From NCBI GenBank assembly GCA_017649485.1, contig JAGCGS010000009.1:1-43243 (forward strand): DNA of 43,243 nucleotides, given 5' to 3'. Numbering within the stretch: position 1 is the stretch's first letter; every line of letters begins with the position of its first letter. Below the pieces are notes generated by a model that had not been told where the DNA came from, did no database searches, and saw only the letters and a program-made list of their open reading frames with translations. Origin of the DNA: Bacteroidaceae bacterium (GTDB lineage Bacteria; Bacteroidota; Bacteroidia; Bacteroidales; Bacteroidaceae). Both the position numbers and the translations under genes were made by a program. Below are positions 1 through 5,694 of the stretch, piece by piece.

Positions 1-140
1 GCGCAGTATCTGCCACAACCGACGGAAAGCATTCCCATAGGGGGAGGGAAAGCATTCCGCCACCCCGTAGCAGACATCGCAACGACCCGCCGCAGGCATT
101 TGATTGCAAGAGGATTAGCAAGGGGGCTTGCCCCCTTGTT
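1..140. other. Left-edge non-coding segment with direct repeat and hairpin
   Basis: No convincing gene is seen. The 12-mer GGAAAGCATTCC occurs twice, at 24-35 and 47-58, and is itself an imperfect palindrome. A strong hairpin, CAAGGGGG-CTTG-CCCCCTTG, occupies 119-138 but is not followed by a run of T, so it is not a typical intrinsic terminator on plus. Short open frames cross the segment on both strands; none resembles a protein I recognise. It may be the tail of a repeat whose remainder lies outside the window. Confidence 0.4.
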
Positions 141-284
141 GTTACCACCACCGTTCGTTCGGACACACCGTTCGTTCGGATTTAGATAAATCGCTCCCGC
201 TCGCAAGCTACCGTTCGTTCGGATTTAGATAAATCGCTTCCGCTCGGCATAGTTCAAGCAAGCTTGACTCTGCTCTCGCTTACT

Positions 285-402
285 CGCGATTTTGTAATCC
301 GAACGTATCGAATATAAGCATTTGTAATGCGATAAAGAATTAATATATTTCGGATTTCAAATCCTAATACTCAGCCCGTTCGGATTGCAAATCCGAACGA
401 AC
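285..402. repeat. REP-like multi-hairpin element, copy A
   Basis: First of seven related elements in the first 4 kb. The order is: left arm hairpin (degenerate here, ending in TTTTGTAATCCGAACG), a short hairpin GCATT-TGT-AATGC, a middle hairpin GGATTTCAAATCC, and a right arm GTTCGGATTGCAAATCCGAAC followed by GAAC. The left arm is decayed compared with the other copies. The surroundings at 150-480 carry further half-copies of GTTCGTTCGG and CCGTCCGAACTAWGG. Confidence 0.75.
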
Positions 403-628
403 TAAAGGCGGATTACAAATCCGTCCGAACTAAAGGTTCCGTCCGAACTATGGGTAGCACGTTCGTTCGATTTTGCAATCCGAACATAGGTGTAGTTCAA
501 TGTTCAATGGAAACTGATACATTCGGTAATCTTTCTCTGGGATTGGAAATATACAAGAAATCGACTTTTTCTTTATGAAAGCACGAGGAAAAAAGTTGGA
601 TTTCGTGCTAATTCTAAAAATATAGTTG

Positions 629-636
629 TAACTTTG
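629..636 (+). promoter_or_regulatory. Putative -7 box (TAACTTTG) for the small ORF/GNAT pair
   Basis: TAACTTTG matches the Bacteroidota -7 consensus TAnnTTTG and lies about 38 bp before the ATG at 675. No good TTTG -33 element is seen at the expected 19-21 bp spacing, so this is only half a promoter match. Confidence 0.45.
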
Positions 637-674
637 CAGCGAAAAGATGTATAATAACGATTAGGAGGATAGTT

Positions 675-851
675 ATGTTAGGAGTTAATTCACCAAGAGA
701 ACCGATAACACCTGAATTCTCGAAAGAGATTCGGGCTTCTCTTCGTCGTGCCATGACAGGTCAGCTTAACGAGAAAGAGAAGGCTGCACAGCAAAGGTTA
801 AAGGATAGCGAGAAATATTGGTCAATGGAATGGAAAGGTCTGCATTTTTAG
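675..851 (+). CDS. Small 58-aa protein upstream of GNAT (antitoxin-like candidate)
   Basis: A 58-residue ORF starts at ATG 675 and ends in TAG at 849-851. It is preceded by a perfect AGGAGG at 663-668, six bases from the ATG. Such a strong Shine-Dalgarno sequence is unusual for this phylum and supports the start. The protein is charged and helix-prone: LRRAMTGQLNEKEKAAQQRL lies in the middle, with an aromatic end (EKYWSMEWKGLHF). It overlaps the next gene by 22 nt if that gene starts at 830, which suggests translational coupling. I do not recognise a family; it is not an obvious ribbon-helix-helix (TacA/DUF1778) antitoxin. Gene order (small protein first, GNAT second, overlapping) is that of GNAT toxin-antitoxin modules, so the antitoxin role is inferred from context only. 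Confidence 0.6.
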   Translation: MLGVNSPREPITPEFSKEIRASLRRAMTGQLNEKEKAAQQRLKDSEKYWSMEWKGLHF

Positions 852-1411
852 GAAAACTCGTTTCATATCCACTGACTGATTTTCAGTGTCTTAATACATT
901 CTCCTCTGGTGTTGAGTCTATGGACAAATTCATCAGAGGTGATTTTCGATTGAGCGTTGAGAATCACTATTGTCAGGCGTATGTCGTTAAACTTGAAGAA
1001 GATGTCGTGGCCATCTTTGCCCTTAGTTTCGATTCTCTCGATTTAGACCCTGATGATAAGGAAGAACTTCAGTCCGGCTTCTCGTCAACGGCATCACCAG
1101 ATATTGACTATGATTATCAGGAAATATTTTACGCAAAGCCTCGATACCCTGCAATGGATATTGCCTATCTTGCTATACAGGAAAAGTGGAAAGGTAAGCA
1201 TATTGGCGATTTCCTGATAAAACAGATAGCAGATCTGGCGAGAAGGCAGACGTTAGCTGGCTGTCAGTTCCTTACTGTTGAAGCACTTGCAACCAAGGAA
1301 TATAGCGCCGTTGGATTTTATGAACGATGTGGCTTTTCGCCCAATGAGGTAAAGAAACCCTATAAAGACACGCTGCGAATGTATATGGCGCTGTACTCCA
1401 AAGATGAATAG
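830..1411 (+). CDS. GNAT family N-acetyltransferase, toxin-like
   Basis: A 193-residue GNAT fold protein that would transfer an acetyl group from acetyl-CoA. Motif A is visible as IAYLAIQEKWKGKHIGDFLI, with the pyrophosphate-binding K-G-K-H-I-G at 121-126. The C-terminal FYERCGF at 153-159 supplies the usual catalytic tyrosine (Y154). The N-terminal part (MDKFIRGDFRLSVENHYCQAYVV) and the LTVEAL..EYSAVGFYERCGF end resemble TacT-type GNAT toxins, which acetylate aminoacyl-tRNA. The ATG at 830 is preferred over an in-frame TTG at 818; either overlaps the 58-aa ORF. Both genes lie among repeats with no other operon partner. GNAT identity is firm; the toxin role is inferred. Confidence 0.82.
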   Translation: MERSAFLGKLVSYPLTDFQCLNTFSSGVESMDKFIRGDFRLSVENHYCQAYVVKLEEDVVAIFALSFDSLDLDPDDKEELQSGFSSTASPDIDYDYQEIFYAKPRYPAMDIAYLAIQEKWKGKHIGDFLIKQIADLARRQTLAGCQFLTVEALATKEYSAVGFYERCGFSPNEVKKPYKDTLRMYMALYSKDE

Positions 1412-1509
1412 TTTAATGAATAAACAGAGGCTTACGATGAAAAATTTGGCAGCCTGACCACCTGCAACCTGTCCACATGGGCAGAAAGTATGAACCTCTT
1501 TAAAACCCT

Positions 1510-1632
1510 TTCGTTCGGATTTGTAAATCCGAACGTATTGAATATGAGCATTTGTAATGCGATAAAGAATTAATATATTTCGGATTTCAAATCCTAATAT
1601 TCAGTACGGCCGGATTGCAAATCCGTCCGAAC
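1510..1632. repeat. REP-like multi-hairpin element, copy B
   Basis: The left arm CGTTCGGATTTGTAAATCCGAACG is followed by the GCATTTGTAATGC hairpin, the middle GGATTTCAAATCC hairpin, and a right arm GGCCGGATTGCAAATCCGTCC ending in GAACTAAGGG. The right arm uses a GGMCGG/CCGTCC stem instead of GTTCGG/CCGAAC. Copies B and C lie head-to-tail 36 bp apart. Confidence 0.8.
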
Positions 1633-1668
1633 TAAGGGTAGGCTGTTCCACCGTTCGTTCGTACCCTT

Positions 1669-1790
1669 GTTCGTTCGGATTTGTAATCCGAACGTACTGA
1701 ATATGAGCATTTGTAATGCGAAAAAAAATATATTATCGGATTATAAATCCTAATATTCATCACGGCCGGATTTGCAAATCCGTCCGAACT
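1669..1790. repeat. REP-like multi-hairpin element, copy C
   Basis: Starts with GTTCGTTCGGATTTGTAATCCGAAC, then the GCATTTGTAATGC hairpin, an A-rich linker, a middle GGATTATAAATCC hairpin, and a right arm GGCCGGATTTGCAAATCCGTCC plus GAACTATGGG. The left-arm stem is perfect. Confidence 0.8.
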
Positions 1791-1848
1791 ATGGGGGAGC
1801 GATTTATCTCAATCCGAACGAACATAGGCGAGAACATAGGCGAAGCTC

Positions 1849-1876
1849 AATGGTTAATCGTCAATGCTTAATTGAA
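1849..1876. repeat. Short TCAATNN heptamer array upstream of xpt
   Basis: Four 7-bp units: TCAATGG, TTAATCG, TCAATGC, TTAATTG. This is a short, degenerate member of the heptamer family found at six or more other sites in the window. The rest of 1412-1956 is occupied by element copies B and C; no gene is supported there. Confidence 0.55.
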
Positions 1877-1956
1877 AAACTTGGCATGGTAATGTATGTT
1901 TTTCATTTTTTATTATTAACTTTACAGCCCTTACTAAATAATACAACAATAGAGCC

Positions 1957-2529
1957 ATGAAAATACTTCAAGAAAGAATCCTGCAAGACGGTCGCTGTTT
2001 AGAGGGCGGCATCCTGAAAGTAGATAGCTTCATCAACCACCAGATGGATCCTAACCTGATGAAGCAAGTAGCCGTTGAGTTCATCCGTCGATTTGCCGAC
2101 CTGCCTATCAACAAGATACTGACCGTGGAGGCGTCGGGCATCGCCCCGTCGGTGCTGCTGGGCTACCTGCTGGAGTTGCCTGTAGTGTATGCCAAGAAAA
2201 AGAAGCCCAAGACTGCCGGTGAGATGTATGTGGCTGAGGTTCGGTCGTTTACCAAGCAGCGCGACTATACGATGGTGATCAGCAAGGAGTACCTCACCCC
2301 CAAAGACCATATCCTTTTCATCGACGATTTCCTGGCTTATGGCAATACGGGATTGGGTATCATCGACTTGTGCCAGCAGGCTGGGGCGACCATCGAGGGC
2401 ATGGGCTTCATCATCGAAAAGGCGTTCCAGCATGGCAGGGATCTGCTCACCGACAATGGCGTTTATTGCATCGAGTCGCTCGCCATCATCGATTCCTTGG
2501 AAGGCAATAGGATTAGGCTGAGGAAGTGA
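1957..2529 (+). CDS. xpt: Xanthine phosphoribosyltransferase
   Basis: A 190-residue cytosolic purine-salvage enzyme that converts xanthine plus PRPP to XMP. It aligns by eye over its whole length with Bacillus Xpt (about 194 aa). [12 protein letters not shown] lies near residue 21, [15 protein letters not shown] follows, and the PRPP-binding motif [14 protein letters not shown] is in the middle, followed by [11 protein letters not shown]. The ATG at 1957 gives the expected N-terminus. A TAACTTTA -7-like box lies at 1917-1924. The gene stands alone between two repeat clusters, so it is probably monocistronic. A long antisense frame over this gene is a shadow. Confidence 0.95.
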   Translation: MKILQERILQDGRCLEGGILKVDSFINHQMDPNLMKQVAVEFIRRFADLPINKILTVEASGIAPSVLLGYLLELPVVYAKKKKPKTAGEMYVAEVRSFTKQRDYTMVISKEYLTPKDHILFIDDFLAYGNTGLGIIDLCQQAGATIEGMGFIIEKAFQHGRDLLTDNGVYCIESLAIIDSLEGNRIRLRK

Positions 2530-2552
2530 TATCGCTGTTCGTTCGGATTCTT

Positions 2553-2676
2553 GTTCGTTCGGATTTGCAATCCGAACGTATTGAATATGAGCATTTGTAA
2601 TGCGATAAAAAATGGAAATATTTCGGATTGCAAATCCTGATATTCGTTCCGGACGGATTACAAATCCGTCCGAACT
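2553..2676. repeat. REP-like multi-hairpin element, copy D
   Basis: The left arm GTTCGTTCGGATTTGCAATCCGAAC is preceded by an extra half-arm at 2537-2547. The GCATTTGTAATGC hairpin and middle GGATTGCAAATCC hairpin follow, then the right arm GGACGGATTACAAATCCGTCC. It begins 24 bp after the xpt stop. Confidence 0.8.
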
Positions 2677-2802
2677 AAGGTAGCCGATCGAACTAAAGAG
2701 GGATGGGGAGCGGAGGATGAAGGATTGATAATGGATAATGGGGGAATGGATAATGGATGATGAAGAATAAACAATGCCCTCCCTCGTTCGTTCGTTCCCC
2801 TC

Positions 2803-2926
2803 GTTCGTTCGGATTTGTAATCCGAACGTATTGAATATGAGCATTTGTAATGCGATAAAAAAATAATATATTTCGGATTACAAATCCTGATATTCATAGC
2901 GGACGGATTACAAATCCGTCCGATCG
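2803..2926. repeat. REP-like multi-hairpin element, copy E
   Basis: The left arm is GTTCGTTCGGATTTGTAATCCGAAC, followed by GCATTTGTAATGC, middle GGATTACAAATCC, and right arm GGACGGATTACAAATCCGTCC ending CGATCGAGGG. Between copies D and E (2700-2780) are ATAATGG-type 7-bp units (for example 2730-2760) and no gene. Confidence 0.8.
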
Positions 2927-2931
2927 AGGGG

Positions 2932-3003
2932 GATCCGTCCGAACTAAGGGATCCGTTCGAACTAAGGGGACTGTCCGAACTATGGGTTCCGTCCGATCGA
3001 GGG
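2932..3003. repeat. Four-unit 18-bp tandem repeat next to element E
   Basis: Four consecutive 18-bp units start at 2932, 2950, 2968 and 2986. The consensus is GATCCGTCCGAACTAAGG. Units vary at CGAACTA versus CGATCGA. The unit is a direct extension of the right flank of the REP-like elements (CCGTCCGAACTAWGG). Further diverged pieces run to 3036, 32 bp before the RAYT start codon. Confidence 0.75.
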
Positions 3004-3067
3004 CGAACTGGGGAAGGGTAGCCGTCCGAACTATGGAATGATAAACAATTGATAATATACGTTGAAC

Positions 3068-3607
3068 ATGAAAAATGATTTTACTAAATCGCTTTATTTC
3101 GTTACTTCCACTGTCGTTGACTGGCTGGATGTCTTTACTCGTCCCTTATATAAACATTTGTTGATTGAATCTTTGGCGTATTGCCAGAAGCATAAGGGGT
3201 TGGAGATCTATGCCTGGGTGCTAATGACTAATCATCTGCACATGATTGTGGGTATTGATGGTGATAATCAGATTGGTGACGTGCTTCGTGACTTTAAGAA
3301 GTTTACCAGCAAGAACATCATTAAGGCGATTCAGGATAATCAGCAAGAGAGTCGGAAGGATTGGATTATAGACCGTTTTTACTTTCGTGGAGCTAATGAC
3401 GACAAAATATCGAAGTTCAAGTTTTGGCAAGACGGGAATAATGTGGAAGCTATCACTTCCCATGATTTCTATAAGCAGAAGTTAAACTATATACACATGA
3501 ATCCTGTTCGGCAGGAATTTGTTGAACGGCCAGAACAATTCCTTTACAGTTCAGCTCGCAATTATTGTGGCGAGAAGGGCTTGCTCGATGTTATTGTTCA
3601 AGTGTAG
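3068..3607 (+). CDS. REP-associated tyrosine transposase (RAYT, Y1_Tnp family)
   Basis: A 179-residue single-strand DNA nuclease of the IS200/IS605-like Y1 transposase superfamily. The HUH metal-binding motif appears as MTNHLHMIV (H56-L-H58). The nucleophilic tyrosine is Y141 in KLNYIHMNPVR, a hallmark of the RAYT group, followed by FLYSSARNY. RAYTs cut and join at REP palindromes and are usually single-copy domesticated genes rather than mobile elements. The ATG at 3068 is chosen over a TTG six bases upstream. REP-like element E ends about 140 bp upstream and element F begins 58 bp downstream, so the gene is bracketed by its likely substrates. No terminal IS ends or tnpB partner are seen. 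Confidence 0.92.
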   Translation: MKNDFTKSLYFVTSTVVDWLDVFTRPLYKHLLIESLAYCQKHKGLEIYAWVLMTNHLHMIVGIDGDNQIGDVLRDFKKFTSKNIIKAIQDNQQESRKDWIIDRFYFRGANDDKISKFKFWQDGNNVEAITSHDFYKQKLNYIHMNPVRQEFVERPEQFLYSSARNYCGEKGLLDVIVQV

Positions 3608-3664
3608 TTATGGCGGGTTGCATGGATCGGGATTTGTGGTGAAAAGTGTTTTACAGTGTTTCCC

Positions 3665-3786
3665 GTTCGTTCGGATTTGTAATCCGAACGGGTTGAATAT
3701 TAGCATTTGTAATGCGGTAAAATAAAATATTTTCGGATTATAAATCCTTATACTCGTTGCGTTCGGATTACAAATCCGAACGAACT
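3665..3786. repeat. REP-like multi-hairpin element, copy F
   Basis: The left arm is GTTCGTTCGGATTTGTAATCCGAAC; then GGGTTGAATATTAGCATTTG and the GCATTTGTAATGC hairpin; middle GGATTATAAATCC; right arm GTTCGGATTACAAATCCGAAC plus GAAC. The right arm is an exact reverse complement of the left. With copy G it forms a subfamily (GGGTTGAATATTAG linker, GTTCGG right stem) distinct from B-E. Confidence 0.82.
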
Positions 3787-3893
3787 AATGGACGAACTAA
3801 AGGACGAACTTGAATGCAGCTTATTTATCAATGGTCAATTGCCCGTTCGTTCGTATCCATATCATTCGTTCGTGCCCTCCCTCGTTCGTTCGG

Positions 3894-4004
3894 ATTTTTA
3901 ATCCGAACGGGTTGAATATTAGCATTTGTAATGCGGTAAAATAAAATATATTCGGATTACAAATCCTTATATTCGTTACGTTCGGATTGCAAATCCGAAC
4001 GAAC
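3894..4004. repeat. REP-like multi-hairpin element, copy G
   Basis: Closely matches copy F: the GGGTTGAATATTAGCATTTG linker, the middle GGATTACAAATCC hairpin, and the right arm GTTCGGATTGCAAATCCGAAC plus GAAC. The left-arm loop is altered (GGATTTTTAATCC). Bases 3608-4101 hold only copies F and G, scattered GACGAACTAA fragments and the heptamer array; no gene is supported. Confidence 0.82.
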
Positions 4005-4017
4005 TAAAGCGCATAGC

Positions 4018-4122
4018 TCAATTTTCAATCGTCAATGGTCAATTGTCAATCTTCAATTTTCAATCGTCAATGGTCAATCTTCAATCTTCAATGGTCAATC
4101 TTCAATTTTCAATTTTCAATTG
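4018..4122. repeat. TCAATNN heptamer array, 15 units
   Basis: Fifteen contiguous 7-bp units, each TCAAT plus CT, GG, TT, CG or TG, with no indels from 4018 to 4122. The last three units overlap the 3' end of the minus-strand hydrolase gene: its TGA stop (4102-4104) is the complement of the TCA opening the thirteenth unit, and its last six residues (QLKIEN) are encoded by the array. Confidence 0.9.
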
Positions 4123-4866
4123 TAAAAAATCCTGGATGGTGGTGATTGCTTCCTCGAAATGGGAGGGGGTGAAGAAGCCATGGTCGGCACCGGGGATGAT
4201 GTGGAGGGTGGCTTGGGGACAATACTTGAGGGCACGTTTTGAGAAGCCGAGAGGTACTGCCTGGTCCTTGTTGCCATGCAACAGCAGGATCGGACCCGGG
4301 TACTCCCTCAGGAAGGGATAATAATCCGCATGATATGCCTCAGCGAAATAACCCTTGCCCACGATGACACCCCACAGGTCGTACTGCTCAGGGAGGACCT
4401 TCTCATTCGGGAAGAAGGTGCGCGCCATATACGGAATCACAAACGCAGGAAACAGCAGGATCATGCCCTTGATGCTGTCTTTCAGGCTTGCCGCCAACAG
4501 CAGCGCCACCACACCACCTTGGCTTGCCCCCATCAGATAGATGGCGTTCTGGTCGATGCGCGGGTCCTGCTTCAGGGCATTGAGGGCACAAAGCATGTCC
4601 TCCACCTCGGTAGATACCGTCATCTCCCACGTCTCACCCTCACTTCTGCTCTGCTGACAAGCCCCGCCAAAGTCGATGGCATGCACCCAGTAGCCTTGCT
4701 CCACCAGTCGCAGCGCGTAAGGCTCCCAGCTGTCTGCCGTCTCCCCATAGCGATGTCCACAAAGAATCAATGGTAACTTATCCGTTTGGTTTTCAGGCAT
4801 GTAACTTCTGCCAAACACTTTGCGCCTGCCTCCCGCATGCATGGTCTCTTCTATGGTGTAGCTCAT
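4102..4866 (-). CDS. Alpha/beta hydrolase (esterase/peptidase-like)
   Basis: A 254-residue serine hydrolase without a signal peptide, so probably cytosolic. The nucleophile elbow is GASQGG (S115). The rest of the likely triad is D201 in HGNKDQAVP and H229 in GADHGF. The oxyanion-hole region reads CGHRYGE rather than the common HGxxG. The overall layout fits BAAT/serine aminopeptidase S33-type or acyl-esterase hydrolases; the substrate cannot be read from sequence. The gene is divergent from the ABM lipoprotein gene at 4996. Its C-terminus runs into the heptamer array, which supplies the stop codon, so the original end of the protein may have been altered. Confidence 0.85.
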   Translation of the reverse strand: MSYTIEETMHAGGRRKVFGRSYMPENQTDKLPLILCGHRYGETADSWEPYALRLVEQGYWVHAIDFGGACQQSRSEGETWEMTVSTEVEDMLCALNALKQDPRIDQNAIYLMGASQGGVVALLLAASLKDSIKGMILLFPAFVIPYMARTFFPNEKVLPEQYDLWGVIVGKGYFAEAYHADYYPFLREYPGPILLLHGNKDQAVPLGFSKRALKYCPQATLHIIPGADHGFFTPSHFEEAITTIQDFLQLKIEN

Positions 4867-4949
4867 GACTTATCTGATGATAATGGTTGTAAACTGCCGC
4901 AAAGGTACAAAAAAAAACCTTTATGATAACAAGGTAAAGAATTAATTCG

Positions 4950-4957
4950 TAACTTTG
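4950..4957 (+). promoter_or_regulatory. Putative -7 box (TAACTTTG) for the ABM/abc-f/M13 genes
   Basis: TAACTTTG lies 39 bp before the ATG at 4996 in the divergent gap after the hydrolase gene. No clear TTTG -33 box is found at 19-21 bp. It would drive the three-gene plus-strand run ending at the terminator at 9725-9758. Confidence 0.45.
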
Positions 4958-4995
4958 CCGCGGATTTTGAGATTATTATTATAAAGCAAAGTAAA

Positions 4996-5685
4996 ATGAA
5001 AAAGTTATTTTTAGTGATGGCAGTCGCAATGACTGCTTTGTTAGCCGCTTGTACAGGCAACAAGAAAGCAAATGAAGGAGCAGCCACCGCAGAGGCTGCA
5101 GAAAGCACCATCCGCATCAACTGCATGCTGACAGTAGATGCCGCTAACCGTGACAAGGCCGTTGAGCTGTGCAAACAACTGGTAGCAGCTTCATTAGGCG
5201 ATGAGGGTGTGATTGACTATGATGTGCTGGAAAGCGTTTCCCGTCCCACCAAGCTGATGATCTTTGAGACTTGGAAAGACCAGGCATCACTCGACAAACA
5301 TTCCGCTTCTATCCACTTCACCACCCTGGTACCTCAGATTCAGCAACTCGGCAATCTGGAGATCAAGCAGCTGGAACTGAAGAAAGACCCTCAGCTCGAC
5401 CCTGAGAAGCCTTTCCGTTTCAACATCATGATGACCACCGACAAGCGTGACGCCTATATCAACATCGTTAAGAGTGTGATTGAGGGTACCCGCAAGAACG
5501 ACGTGGGCAATATCGAATATGACTACTTCAACAGCCTGACCCGCTCTGACAAGACCATGCTGCTGGAGATCTGGGAGAACCAGAAATCACTGGATGCCCA
5601 CATGGTGGCTCCCCACTTCACTGAGGCACGTCCCAAGACACAGGGAATGACCAGTGGCACTGATTTTGCAAGAATGGCAGAGTAA
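4996..5685 (+). CDS. Lipoprotein with two ABM-like (monooxygenase) domains
   Basis: A 229-residue predicted lipoprotein. The signal peptide MKKLFLVMAVAMTALLAAC ends in a lipobox with C19. Two repeated alpha/beta ferredoxin-like modules follow, at about 34-130 and 140-225. Each has the ABM/YgiN pattern: RINCMLTVDAANRDKAVELC...IDYDVLESVSRPTKLMIFETW...LDKHSASIHF, and FNIMMTTDKRDAYINIVKS...IEYDYFNSLTRSDKTMLLEIW...LDAHMVAPHF. ABM proteins are cofactor-free monooxygenases acting on quinols or polyketides, or haem-degrading relatives; usually they are single-domain and cytoplasmic. A tandem, membrane-anchored form on the periplasmic or surface side is less common. Activity is not certain. The stop is nine bases before the ABC-F gene. 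Confidence 0.75.
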   Translation: MKKLFLVMAVAMTALLAACTGNKKANEGAATAEAAESTIRINCMLTVDAANRDKAVELCKQLVAASLGDEGVIDYDVLESVSRPTKLMIFETWKDQASLDKHSASIHFTTLVPQIQQLGNLEIKQLELKKDPQLDPEKPFRFNIMMTTDKRDAYINIVKSVIEGTRKNDVGNIEYDYFNSLTRSDKTMLLEIWENQKSLDAHMVAPHFTEARPKTQGMTSGTDFARMAE

Positions 5686-5694
5686 TCGTAAACC

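Noticed and set aside
1772-1960. Small plus-strand ORF before xpt
   Set aside because: Made of REP-like and heptamer repeat sequence; no start signal and no protein-like composition.
1999-2844. Long minus-strand open frame across xpt and the repeats downstream
   Set aside because: It is antisense to a clear xpt gene and its first third is translated repeat sequence; no family is recognisable.
3062-3607. Complete IS200/IS605 insertion sequence
   Set aside because: The transposase has RAYT-type motifs (YIHMNPVR) and is flanked by dispersed REP-like elements rather than unique left and right IS ends; no tnpB.
1-4010. CRISPR array
   Set aside because: The repeats are palindromic multi-hairpin elements at irregular distances, with genes between them and no uniform spacers or cas genes.
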